A stretch of 64,000 nucleotides of DNA, taken from Heterobasidion occidentale. Its lineage: Eukaryota; Basidiomycota; Agaricomycetes; Russulales; Bondarzewiaceae. Under the pieces are notes generated by a model that searched no databases, was not told where the DNA came from, and saw nothing but the letters and a program-made list of their open reading frames with translations. Position 1 is the first letter of the stretch, and each line of letters starts with the position of its first letter. A program made the position numbers and the translations under genes. Shown one piece after another: positions 35,176 to 46,281 of the stretch. The stretch spans positions 2,604,001 through 2,668,000 of the forward strand of contig JBCAQO010000002.1 in assembly GCA_039111635.1 (NCBI GenBank), written 5' to 3'.

Positions 35176-36777
35176 ATGCTTTCCAAGTGCAGACCAACAC
35201 CGCGACTCCCATCTCGCTCACCGATTCTTCCAATTTTGCGCTCCAAAACACTCCGTCGATATGAGTCTAATTCAGGAAAATCGCCCACTCCATGGCGAGC
35301 AGACCACACCCCAGAACCTTCTGTGTTTATAGACGAGAACTATGCGAAACACACCATGTTCACCCTCAACTTCTTCCTGCGTCTACTTAAGTTTTCTATG
35401 ATCGGGCTCATTGGCACGAGTACCGTCGTCTGGACAGCTTTTGAAGGAGCTCATATGTGGGTGGAGAAGGTTGCACTGGCGCCGGAAAGCGATGAAGAGG
35501 CTAAGAAGTGGGAGTGGGATGCGGAACAAGAGAAGTGGACGGGGGGCGGAACTGGAGGAACCGATCCTGCACTGGGATTCAAGGGCCGACATGCCGTTCG
35601 CAGCAGCTGGATAGCGCAGAACTGGGGCGTCGGTTCGTCAAGCAGCATCATGGGGTCTACCTCGCTCAGCGGAAGGGGTAGTTTCGGCTCGGGAAGATTG
35701 AACATCGTGGAGGCGAGCCTTGAATACGCCCAGAATTTCCTGAACATTGCGCTGGAGATCGCTCTGGGTAAGGAGCCCTCCAAGGTGCTACGTCCACACA
35801 CAATGGCGGATCTGCTTGCTCGGCACGCGAACATCATGGAGCGCATGGGGACACAAGACGCCTTGTTTGAGGCCCGATTTGAATTCCAGCGCGTATGGGC
35901 ACGCTTGTCCGGTCAAGGACTTGAGGCGTCTCGCATCGCGCTGAAATTAGGAGACCTGAACTACAGGCTGGGCGATGCAGAAGACGCGCTCGCATGGTGG
36001 GCGCGATCCATTCAGATGATGAGCTCAGATGATTCCAAGTCTGTCCCCTTAATTCCGACTATCCCTGCATTAGTGCCTTCCTCCCCATTGGCTCAACGAA
36101 CGCTTGCCTCTGCGCTAGTCTCGTTATCGGCCTATTATGCGACATCTGGCCAATTACGAGAGGCGCAAGTCACACAGGAGTCTGCGCTCAATCTTCTGCG
36201 GTCCATTCGGGTCACGGATACTGCGTCATCGCTGACACCACCTCAGGCGCTGCACGCATTGTATATCCTCCACCGTTCTGCCTTGATCTCTGTCCATCTG
36301 GCGGAGGTCCTCTACGCTCTCCGGTCGCCCACAGATACGTCTGTGCAGTGGTTGAAGCGGGCAGCGCAATCATCGGAGCGAGTAGCTCTGACGTTGACTG
36401 GATTGCCGTCGACACATCCGGACGCTCCTCAGTCTAAAGTCCCACATCCTCCTTCCTCGGAAGCGCCGCTTCGTTCTATATACTCGAAATCACCTTCGAT
36501 GTCAAAGCCGGCGAAAAGCCTACTTCGGGATGCTCGCAGGTCAGCTGCGGAAGCCTGGAACTTAGTCGGTGTCCTGAACGAAGCCCAGGGCGGTCCGAGG
36601 TCAATGGAGACGGCGCTTGAATGTTATGAGCGCGCGCTGGGCTGGGCAGGCGTGGGTGCGGACAAGGCCGGTGGGATCGGGAAGGCTGGGGAAGGCATCT
36701 TGGAGGCTGAGTGGAAGGTCTTGTGGGGGAACTATGTCCGAGTACGGGAAGCTGTCCGCACAAAAACTGAAAAGTGA
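35176..36777 (+). CDS. Mitochondrial TPR-like membrane protein, possible Mgr3-type
   Basis: Single-exon gene of about 533 residues. The N terminus from ATG 35176 is Arg/Ser/Pro-rich (PTPRLPSRSPILPILRSK), followed by FFLRLLKFSMIGLIGTSTVV, a likely membrane span, then an aromatic segment (WVEKVALAPESDEEAKKWEW). Helical-repeat motifs follow: HANIMERMGTQDALFEARFE, ALKLGDLNYRLGDAEDALAW, SALVSLSAYYATSGQLREAQ, and near the end AWNLVGVLNEAQG with ALECYERALGW, spaced like TPR units. Presequence, single span and TPR repeats are the architecture of yeast Mgr3, an adaptor of the i-AAA protease; that identity is inference from architecture only. A shorter form from ATG 35356 would start at the membrane span. 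The absence of introns is unusual for this window. Confidence 0.65.
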   Translation: MLSKCRPTPRLPSRSPILPILRSKTLRRYESNSGKSPTPWRADHTPEPSVFIDENYAKHTMFTLNFFLRLLKFSMIGLIGTSTVVWTAFEGAHMWVEKVALAPESDEEAKKWEWDAEQEKWTGGGTGGTDPALGFKGRHAVRSSWIAQNWGVGSSSSIMGSTSLSGRGSFGSGRLNIVEASLEYAQNFLNIALEIALGKEPSKVLRPHTMADLLARHANIMERMGTQDALFEARFEFQRVWARLSGQGLEASRIALKLGDLNYRLGDAEDALAWWARSIQMMSSDDSKSVPLIPTIPALVPSSPLAQRTLASALVSLSAYYATSGQLREAQVTQESALNLLRSIRVTDTASSLTPPQALHALYILHRSALISVHLAEVLYALRSPTDTSVQWLKRAAQSSERVALTLTGLPSTHPDAPQSKVPHPPSSEAPLRSIYSKSPSMSKPAKSLLRDARRSAAEAWNLVGVLNEAQGGPRSMETALECYERALGWAGVGADKAGGIGKAGEGILEAEWKVLWGNYVRVREAVRTKTEK

Positions 36778-37214
36778 TGATCTCGGCTTGACCGCAGGCG
36801 ACATCAGTCATTCCCTTTTTATTCTGGAGCACATTTTCAGTGCAAACGCGGGAAGTGAATGCCTTGCTAGAACACTGGTATGTGAGCGAGACGATAAGAT
36901 GTTCAGCACACGTATAACCTCTACAGTGCAGTGAAGTTTTCGGACAACAAGATGCTGGCCGGTGAGAGCGCCATGGATCTCCATGGATCTCGAGAAGCTC
37001 GACGAAGGGATGTGCCGAAGCATGCCGAAGAGTCACTCGTCACACATTATATAGATTCTTTCCACAACGAGTCTTTCTCTCTTCGAATATTTGAATGCTT
37101 GTGCTCCGGCGGACCACATGGGCACCCATTCAGCGACGTGCTCCCAATCGGATCCTGCAACATACAAGCCTCTCTCTCTCCCTCTCTCGGAAATCCCTCG
37201 CATCCTCTGCTTCC
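36778..37214. other. Intergenic region with promoter of DPP III
   Basis: About 0.44 kb. It contains an imperfect tandem duplication of CCATGGATCT at 36971-36990 and a TTATATAG string at 37047-37054, a possible TATA element about 160 bp before the DPP III start. No gene seen. Confidence 0.45.
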
Positions 37215-40200
37215 ATGGCTAACCTTGCTCCTGAACGTTTTCTGGCCGATCGGTCTGCCCCCTTTGGAAGCCTCAACGCCGCAAAGGCATTCCGGCAACT
37301 CAGGTGCGCCGTGCTACACCGCATTTCCTTCATCAATTCCGATTTTCAAGGACTTCGAACTCATTCGACACCGTGGTCAGCTCCAAGGAAAAGAAATACG
37401 CCCATTACATCGGGCAAGCTTCCTGGGCGGGCGCTCGTATCATACAGGGTCAATGGACGCCTCAGGCTGACAAGCTCTACGATCTCTTGATCCTCACCTT
37501 CAGCACGGATGGTGCGTTGGGGGATTTGAAGGCTCTGCAGCTGAAATCCGGTCTCACGGATGAGGAATGGGAGGATCTTTTGCAATATACCACTCAAGTA
37601 AATACGCGTTTCGAAATCATCTCATTTCTCCCGATCACCGTGTGAGGGTGCTCAGTCGTGTCTCTCCCTAGGTATTGAGCAACTTGGTGAACTATAAATC
37701 TTTCGGGTTCACAAAGATCGTGCCGCGTCTGTCCCAGGAGAAGTTCGCTACTGTAATCGAGAAATCGGCAAACGCAGCCAATGCCATCCCACTCTGGAAC
37801 GAGGTAAGCGTGGAATATCGCAGCCAGCCGAACTTTGTCATTAAACATCACGATTTAGTTGAAAGAGCACATCTACGCACTGGAACCCGAGTCAGCGCTC
37901 TCTATTGGCAAACCTCTGCTCGGCCACGTCTCAAACTATTACCTCGGAGAGCCCATTACAGACGAGGAAGTTTCTGCCGTGCAGGCGACGGCAGAGAAAA
38001 TCGGTGTGGACGTTCTCAATACACGGTAGGCTTCATGCCTTATGTTCGGAATTCTATAAGCGAATGATCCCTTCTTCAGTGTCAAGAAAAACAGTAGCAG
38101 CGACTTCACTCTGCTCGTTGCCTCTGCGGATGCAACATCTAGCTCGACACATGATATCCAGATATTGGACAGTGCTGCAAAACTTACCGTCGAGTACGGC
38201 GACTTTTCAGGACCCTTGACTAAGGCCGTCGCAGCACTGACCGAGGTGACTACGGATCTGACATGGGTTCTTCCTGCATTCATATGACTATTCAATACCA
38301 CAGGCCAAGAAATTTACCTCAAATGATACGCAAACTGCCATGCTGGACGGTTACATCAAGTCGTATGTCTCTCATTACACAAACTTCCTGGCGGTGTCAA
38401 TGATGCGTGTCCTCCAGCTTCCAAACTGGATCGATCGATGCTCACAAAGAAGGGTCTAAGCAATGGGTAAAGGATGTCGGACCCGTCGTCGAATCGTACA
38501 TTGGCTTCATCGAGACCTACGTCGATCCTTACGGCGGCCGCGCCGAATGGGAAGGTAAGTTGGACAGCTACTCTGCCGAGTTTACTCTTTGAATTCAAAT
38601 TTGGGTTACAGGATTCACTGCCATCGTCAACAAGGAGCTCAGCGCAAAGTATGAGACCCTTGTCAACGGGGCTCCTGAGTTGATCAAGGAGCTTCCTTGG
38701 GGAAAAGACTTCGAGGTTGATGTTTTCAAGAGGCCAGACTTCACCGCTTTGGAAGTTGTATCGTTTGTCACCGGTGGTGTGTACATTCCCATCCAAATTG
38801 AAACTTTGGAGATTGAATGCAACGAGCTCATTAGGTATCCCCGCTGGTATCAATGTATGTAGCATTTCTTCCGCAAATACACTCATACCTATTGCTCATT
38901 CTGATGCGCTCTATCTAGATTCCTGTATGTACCTTTCAGATTGTCTTCCATATATTGAGTGTTCACTAGCAGCCTACAGAACTACTATGACATCCGGGAG
39001 TCCACTGGCTTCAAGAATGTGTCTCTTGCCGTAAGTCGCGTTATTTTCTTCCAAATCTTCATGCTCGTGCTAAGTGAATTCGTCCACCAGAACATCCTCG
39101 CGGCAAAACCACCAAGTAAAGCTCTGGCTGATCACATTTTTCGTCACGTAACTTACCTTTTTGTGAAGGCCAGGAAGTGTCCTTCATTCATCCCGACGAC
39201 CTTGACCTGTACAACGCCTGGGATTCGCGAGCCTTTGAAGTGCAGGTTGCCAATCACGAACTACTCGGCCACGGCTCCGGCAAACTGTTCAAGGAGGATG
39301 CAGACGGGAAGAAAAACTTTGACCCCAAGGTTTGCTCAGGCTTTGTGGATGAAGAATGATACTGATCAAGATTCCATTCAGGTCATCAACCCACTCACTG
39401 GAAAACCTGTGTAAGTGTCCCCATCCTGTCTGTTTGGAACCCAAGCTTCACACGATACTTTGCATGATTATATAGCACGTCTTGGTACAAGCCCGGGCAG
39501 ACACCGGATGCAGTGCTCGGGGAAGTGTCGTCATCTATGGAAGAATGCCGGGCGGAAACTGTGGCGCTATATCGTACGTCTCACTTCTTGCCTCTTTATG
39601 TTGTCGTCCTAACGTCAGTCCGCCACTGTCAGTCGTTAGCAATCCTAACATCCTCAAAATTTTCGGTGTAAGTGTTTTGCTATTCTTGCCGTGCCTCTAA
39701 TGACGCCTCGCTATCATCAAGTATACAGTCAGAAGGACGTCGAAGACATTCAGTACATCACCTTCCTATTGATGGCGCGCGCCGGTCTTCGCGCGCTGGA
39801 GTTCTACGATCCCAAGGCGAAGAAACATGGCCAGGCACATATGCAGGCACGGTAAGTCGCCTCCGTGTATTTCTAGGCTATGTCTATCCAAGGGAGCTCA
39901 TCGCTTTAAATTCAGCCTTGGAATCACACAGCACCTGATCAATGGCGGGATCGCTCGTCTCGAACAGGTCAAGAATGCCAATGGCAAGCTCGAGAACCTC
40001 TACGTCCGAGTTCGTGATATTTACCTTTCGTCCACCGATCCTCCTGCTAAGCTGAATCGCAGGTGGACCGCGAGAAAGTCCTCTCGCACGGCAAGGAAGT
40101 CGCAGGAGAACTCCTCATTGACCTACAGGTGCGCAAGAGCACAGCCGATGGCGCCGGGGCACGTAAGTTCTACGCAGAACTGACGACGCCGTTCCTCGGT

Positions 40201-40422
40201 TGGGATGGCGAGATCCGTGACATAGTCTTGCTAAAGAAACAGGTGCGTGGTCAACGTGCAGGATAGACTGAAGGGTGCCCGTGCTCATATGTTTATCGGT
40301 CGAAGCCCCGAATGGTGTTCGTCCAGCCAAACACATTTGTTGAGAACGGCGAGGTCGTGCTGAAGGAGTATCCCCTGACGCCTGCCGGCGCCATCGAGAG
40401 CTTCATCGAGAGAAAGCTGTGA
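37215..40422 (+). CDS. Dipeptidyl peptidase III (M49)
   Basis: Cytosolic zinc exopeptidase releasing dipeptides from the N terminus of oligopeptides. Twenty exons: 37215-37303, 37381-37597, 37672-37803, 37859-38025, 38080-38245, 38304-38362, 38418-38554, 38612-38776, 38835-38854, 38919-38924, 38980-39030, 39091-39115, 39169-39329, 39382-39410, 39476-39573, 39633-39665, 39722-39851, 39916-40009, 40063-40242, 40306-40422. Start [17 protein letters not shown]. Conserved blocks are [68 protein letters not shown], the zinc motif [13 protein letters not shown] (HELLGH), the third zinc ligand block [14 protein letters not shown], and [15 protein letters not shown]. Exon 10 is six bases (ATTCCT, Ile-Pro) between strong splice sites; exon 9 is 20 bases. 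Phases agree throughout if exon 16 ends at 39665 with donor GTGTAA. Confidence 0.95.
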
Positions 40423-40594
40423 TTTGGCGGCGAGAAAATAAAAGTGGCTGGTATAAGTCCGGTAGGCGCATAAGGGACAAAGAAATTACATCCAGCATGC
40501 AAAGTTAGGGCGTGGCTATTCTATGAAAAGTGATGTATGCTCAGGGCAGCCATGACCATGTAACAAACCTGATCTTTGGAGTAAATCTAGCACA

Positions 40595-42176
40595 TTAAAG
40601 TACTTCCCGTACCAAGGCTACTAAAACTGTAACGCTGGAGATAGATGTGTAAGGCCACAGATTCAGCGATAGAAAGCGGAAGACGTACTCATCTAGTTTC
40701 TAAAAGGAAAATACTCGAAATCAGCATGGGTTGAAAATGGTTCGACACGGTTCTTACCCCCCCTCGGAAATAAAAGCCTTCTCTAGCAGCAGCCTCTGGA
40801 CAAAACATCAGCATTCCCAGTTGACGGATGTTGACCAGCCCGTAACGTACTTTCAAATGGACTGACTCGCGTGCGATTTACCATACATGCTCGAGCAAAC
40901 TCTGCTGTTCGATCAGCCATCGTTTGCACTTGCATGTCTTCGGGTCCACCGGCCCGGGAGACTAGGCTGCATATGGCGGCAATCTCGTTGTTGAAGACGT
41001 TATCAGAAAGCCCGTCGGTCTATTTGTCGACGAGTGCGTACGATGAAGATGCGGTAAGATGCAAGAGGGTAGAAGAACGTACATATGCTACGATGATGTC
41101 TCCATCTCGGAGTTTTGTTTCGTATATGTCGGCGTCTGACGGATAGTCCATCGCGTCTGAGTCCGCATGTGTAGGCAGTTTGGCTAGCTGTCTGTTGATT
41201 GGGCTTGGAGGCCAAGTTGGTAGAAGGCGAGAAAACATCGTCCACATACCTCGGGCAGTTGAAAAAGTGAGTCTGAGATTTTTGTCGGTGAAAGACTGTA
41301 GACGATCGAATGATCATGAAACCGCTATCTCCTAGGCTAGTGAAAGGTTGTAAATAGCTAAAACGAGTAAATGTAACTCGAAATCAACCTACTTAGCAGC
41401 CCGAAGGACTCCTGATGATGCATTGAGATTGACTATGCAAGCAGTGCTAGAGCCTGTCAAAATACACAAACCACTTGAATAAGATGGTGATGGTGTATGT
41501 CAGGAAAGTAGATACCTGCCAGAACTGCCCGCTCTCGCAGGACACCTTCAAGCGCTAGCTGCATGCAATTTCCAGGTAGTAACTCCCAGCCCTCCACTTC
41601 TTCGCGCTCTTCATATTCTTGTGTTGGGTCGATCTCCGGTTCACCTGGCCATGCACTTGAAGAGTATCGATGTGCGTGATACATCAAAGCTTGGGAAAAG
41701 AGTGAAGGGTCCACGCCGCTTTCAGCCCACCCGCCGACGCCATCCGCCACTCCCAAGGATACACCCTTGAAAATACACCATAGAGGGTGAGAACAGTAGA
41801 TGGATGTATGACCACGAAACCTCACCTACCGATTGATTTCGCATCTACAACATACCATTTCATTAGATCAAAGCTCTAAAATAACGGGACGGTGTGACGG
41901 ACTGCTCACATCCTGAACATAAAAGAAATCCTCGCCGGCATCCTTGCTGGAGCTCGAGCTCGCCCTCGATAGTGTTTCGTTCCTCCAAAGACCTATTGGG
42001 CTGTCATCAGGAAAAGGCTTGACTTTCTTTCGCGAGCGAGGTTCTGGTGGTTTGGCTATCCAGCTAGCACCGACGTGAAACCTGTATGGGCGTGGCATGC
42101 TTGACGCAAAACGCGTCCAAGCTGGCATTGGTGCTTTGAGCCTTGAGGCTGTTAGAAGATTTTGGATGAGGATCAT
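40595..42176 (-). CDS. PTC7: PTC7-like mitochondrial PP2C phosphatase
   Basis: Metal-dependent Ser/Thr phosphatase of the Ptc7/PPTC7 group, in yeast a mitochondrial enzyme acting on coenzyme Q biosynthesis. Exons: 42176-41910, 41844-41830 (15 nt), 41765-41516, 41453-41392, 41336-41250, 41191-41083, 41019-40851, 40795-40758, 40699-40689 (11 nt), 40634-40595. The start chosen gives MILIQNLLTASRLKAPMPAW, an amphipathic leader; in-frame ATGs at 42209 and 42299 are alternatives. Catalytic blocks: AGEDFFYVQD, GVSLGVADGVGGWAESGVDP, SSTACIVNLNASSG, LGDSGFMIIR, THFFNCP, LRDGDIIVAYTDGLSDN and KLDDVTVLVALV at the end, with the metal-binding Asp residues in place. Two very small exons are required to keep frame and family motifs. 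It is tail to tail with DPP III, 172 bp apart; a MITE sits just upstream. Confidence 0.92.
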
Positions 42177-42358
42177 GTTTGTGGTATGGTATGAAGAACT
42201 GACAGGCATAATTGGTGGACAGCGAAGAGAAGAGCGAGCTGTTGAATTTTGGGACCATTTATTGCACAACAAGACGGTCTGCACCAAAGATCTCGTCATA
42301 ACTTTGATCGCGTAAACACTCGGATGCTTCCGGGTCTTCCAACACTGTACTCGTCACC

Positions 42359-42583
42359 CTCAGTAAAAACGGAATTCAAGTGATTGTCGGGCTCAGTCAA
42401 AAAAATGGTATTTTGTTATGTATCCGTCAAGAAAGTGGCGCAAAAAGTCATGCACAAGTCATAAACTGCCAAAATTGGACACGACTTTCACACGACTTCT
42501 GCACTGCTTTCATGACGGATACATGACAAAATACCAAATTTTTGACTGGCATGACGTTCACTTGAATTTCCGTTTTTACTGAG
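42359..42583. mobile_element. Palindromic MITE with 7-bp target duplication
   Basis: A 225-bp element begins CTCAGTAAAAACGG and ends with its reverse complement CCGTTTTTACTGAG. The two halves match over roughly 80 bases with scattered differences (for example TATTTTGT and ATGTATCCGTCA in both arms), so the element is nearly one hairpin. Both sides are flanked by CGTCACC (42352-42358 and 42584-42590), a perfect 7-bp direct repeat expected for a target-site duplication. It carries no coding sequence, so it would be non-autonomous. It lies 50-180 bp upstream of the PTC7-like start codons. Confidence 0.85.
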
Positions 42584-42590
42584 CGTCACC

Positions 42591-44275
42591 AAGTACAGAC
42601 TTCGACGACTGTTCTCTTGGTTCTCTGGCAATTTTGCTCAATCTTCTGTCAAAACGTTCAGGACATGACTCCTGGCGCATGTTCGTGTTCGTGGCGAAGA
42701 TGCCGTATAAGATAAGTGGCCTGTCAATGTTACAGGAATTACATGCGTACGCATCCCCCACTCTCATCCCCAAGATAGGAGGATCGAAAGATCTTCCGTT
42801 CAGCTTTGCAAGTTCAATATGACCCTCTTGTCTGCGAAAGCGAATTTCTGACTTCTTACTTCGAGCCCGATGCACCATCTCATCCCACGTCCGTCACGTA
42901 GTCATGGTATGTATGACGGACTCTGACGGTTTGCGCGACCACCTGCGACCACTTGTCGGTTTCAGGAGCATATGTGTGCCTTCCCTATACCTTTATAGAC
43001 CATTTTGTAGATCATGGGAGGGACATCCTCCATCGGGCTTGTCTCGATTCCGCACAATCTCGGGTGTCAGATCCCAGGCTTGCTCATCAAATCTCTTCCT
43101 ATGCATGTCTTAGTATGCATTTCTAGTTGAGTCCATGGGATCTTCGGGACTCCTTTCTTACCACTTTCTTACCACGCTGACCACCTTTGATCACTTTACT
43201 GTCAGCATGTGACAGCCAGTCCCTTTCCAATTGACAATCCTGTTCAGACTTGTGCCTTACGTTAAGTGTTTTCATTTCTAGTCGATCTGACCCTACATTC
43301 TAGATGTCTCTAGGCAGCTAATTAGGATACAATCAACACAGGTATCGTGTAATTCAAGCTTTTCTGTCGTCAAGCCCGTTCGTGTCAGTTCATCTCGAAG
43401 TTCAGCACCTGGGTGCCTTGTCTCGATGTTGAGATCTTTGGGATCCGGCACTTCCAAAATTTTGGAGTTTGGCGCGCACCTTGTCTTTCTGCTTCTCCGA
43501 ACTACCCTTCTATGATATAGTTTGACAGGTCTATCCTTCTCGTTGTCGATGCTATCTCGATCGCGCTTGCATTGACAGCAGCTTTACGGCAACGACTTGA
43601 ATTGTTAGTAGCCTCTCATGAGATTACTGTGATACTTGAGAGCATGCAGACAGCGCCGCATACTGCGAGTAGGAGGCTCTACCCGACAGCGGAAGCTCGC
43701 ACCACGCTGTGGGTCATAACTGTTACGGGGATGTGTCATATCGCAGGCTTTTGGTCCGAGTCCGCAAGGGTCAAGCAAGCTTGGTGACAACATTACGGTC
43801 AGATGTCTGACTGCCAAGGTAGGTACAGGTCCCAATGAGGCGAGAGATGAAAGCAGTTGTCTGAGATTCTGGGACATATGATCAAATGAAGCCAGTCATG
43901 GGATCCCTCCATTGCGCAAATATAATGCAAATGGGTACCGCATACCCATTTATGTGCGTGGAAGGTCCGCAGACTTGAACCTCCGCAGCGAATCTGAACC
44001 ATCGCACGTAAGGATACATTTGAAAGTCGAGTCCAAAAGCACAGCGTTTGCGGGGAAATCAAGGGAAAGTACGATGGAACAGGATGAAGGGGCATGATCA
44101 GAGATGTATCTCGGGTCACGGCCGCCATCCCCACATCATCTTGGGCACGGGATGCGGGGCAGCGGAAGGTAACAGGCACAGTCCTCTCGTTCTGCTTAGA
44201 GAAGTCTGCGTGCCAATTTCGTTGACCTATTGACAAGATCTGCTTGCATCAGGATAGGTAAAGCACCACGGCTGA
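42591..44275. other. 1.7-kb intergenic region, no gene recognised
   Basis: Between the MITE and the aquaglyceroporin promoter. Open frames are short and show no family motif on either strand, composition is moderate, and no tRNA-like boxes were noticed. It could hold an untranslated RNA or simply be spacer. Confidence 0.45.
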
Positions 44276-44283
44276 TATATAAA
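44276..44283 (+). promoter_or_regulatory. TATA box of the aquaglyceroporin gene
   Basis: TATATAAA lies 132 bp upstream of the ATG at 44415, a good match to the TATA consensus. Confidence 0.5.
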
Positions 44284-44414
44284 TGGATCATATCGAGCGC
44301 CGAACCCACCTGGAGCTTCTTGTTCTTGAGTAACGCGGCGAACCCCCACCCTGTTTCCCGCATTCGCCCTATCTTTTCACTAGTTGCTCCACAGACTGAT
44401 CAACGATTTTCAAT

Positions 44415-45869
44415 ATGGACCCAACGCACCACCCTTTACACCTGGCAGATATTCAAACGCGTCCACGATTATTGGCGGCATGGGAGCGGAGGCGCCACCG
44501 AGAAGCGCACTGGTTCATCGAGTGCGTTGCGGAAGCGGTGAGTATGAAGAGGGAGGGAGTATCAGATAGAATCAGCTCACTTACTGGTCGTCCGCCGACG
44601 ACAGATGGGAGTATTCTTCTACTGTTTCGCGGGCGTCGGCGCCTCAGCAGCCTACACTTTGGGCAATCTTTTAGACCTCCCACTCGGATGTATGCCCATT
44701 TAGACATGTTTCCCCATCGCCATCGCTGATCGTTGTTCTCTTTGATTGTCTAGCGGTGTTCTCAGTCGGTTTTGCCTATGCCATGGGTATCGGTCTGGCG
44801 CTTGTGGTGTGCAGCGCGACATCCGGAGGGCACTTCAACCCCGCAGTGACCATTCTATGCATGTTGTTCAAAGGGTTTCCTATCGGGAAAGGTATGAGGT
44901 CAGTGCATCGCTAGGAGGATTGACACATACTCGAATGATCTGATGCTCGACTGCAGATATATTGTTGCTCAGATCTTAGGCGGTTACATTGCCTGCCTCA
45001 TCGTATATCTTTCATGGAAGCATCTGATCACGGTGAGCATAATTGGCACTCGCCGCTCCAGCTATGAAGTTGATGGCATCTCCAGGAAGTGGAAGCGCTA
45101 TTGGTCGTAAAAGGCACGCTCGACGAGATCAACTTCACACCTTCCGGACCAGCAGGCATCTTCGCCTTGTATGTCCCTGCAGGATCGCCACTAGGACTGG
45201 TCTTATTCAATGAGTTCGTGACTGTGCGTCATGACGTCTGGTTTCTGTCTTCAAGTGATCACTGAAGGATCACCATAGGACTTCGTCATTGGCGTGGCCA
45301 TATGTGCCTGCACTGACCCAACGAACTTCCTCATACCTCCGATGCTCTCACCATGGATTATTGGAATGACCTAGTATGTCGGCCTTGGTGATTTACCCTT
45401 GCGATGAAATTGAGCCATCATCCAGCGGCATCGCAATATGGGGCTATTCTACCCCAGGCTGTACGTGTGATCCGGCTATGGCTAGTAGCAATTACTCACG
45501 TTGGTTACCAGTGGCTGCTAACGCAGCGCGAGATGTCGGCGGACGGTTGGCGGCGATGACAATATGGGGTACCAAAGCAGCAGGAGGCAATTATGCTGCC
45601 CTCGCCGCGTTGACCAACATACCAGCGACCCTTTTCGCGTACATTGTGTACGAGGTTTTCTTTGTCGACTCTAGTCGAGGTGCGTGGCCCAGGTCCTTCT
45701 GCGCATCGGAGGTACTGAACCTATGATGTGTGAAGTGATCGCACCAGCACAGCAAGCCTTTATGACAGGCCATAAAGCGCACATGGAGCACTTGGAGAAC
45801 GGTCAATACCGCGGTGCATCTCCGTCGTCTGATCTCGAAGAGAAAGCACACGAGAGCCGCAGCGAGTGA
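44415..45869 (+). CDS. Aquaglyceroporin (MIP family channel)
   Basis: Membrane channel for water, glycerol or similar small solutes. Exons: 44415-44537, 44605-44689, 44754-44898, 44957-45032, 45087-45223, 45279-45373, 45426-45460, 45512-45679, 45736-45869. Start MDPTHHPLHLADIQTRPR with a basic cytosolic N terminus (AAWERRRHREAHWF). Membrane segments include FFYCFAGVGASAAYTLG, AYAMGIGLALVVCSA, IVAQILGGYIACLIVYLS and FVIGVAICACTDP. The first pore loop is SGGHFNPAVT (classical NPA); the second is LAANAARDVGGR, NAA in place of NPA followed by Arg-Asp, a pattern of fungal aquaglyceroporins. The cytosolic C terminus is acidic (DLEEKAHESRSE). All splice phases agree. The channel type is confident; the transported solute is inferred from the second loop only. 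Confidence 0.92.
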
Positions 45870-46281
45870 TATCATGCGGAATGATGAGTTTTCATGATTT
45901 AGGGTCACACGCAATTTAGGCTCTACGTACTTTTCTTGTTCCACTATTCTTTGCTCACCAGTCAGAGGCCGAATGACTTCTTACCACTTAGTCGATGTTC
46001 TACGTGATATCGATGAGTCTTGTTGTGACTACAATGAAGTCATAGAAGATGGAAATGCGCAAGGGTCAGATGTCGCATGATAGAAGGAAGACAAGATCTT
46101 GGTGGTAGAAAAGCTTGGGATGTTCGATGTGAACTTTAAGTACTTAAGTAATGGTGTCGAATATATCACATGAGAACGTCTTACGAGGTATAGCCGATAC
46201 ATGCCCAAAGTAGGCCGTGCTGCCAGATTCACGGACTTCTTAGACGATGAATTGATGAATGACTAAGTCAAACACGAAAGT
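45870..46281. other. Convergent intergenic spacer
   Basis: About 0.41 kb, AT-richer than its surroundings, between the 3' ends of the aquaglyceroporin (+) and LRR-protein (-) genes. No gene seen. Confidence 0.5.
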
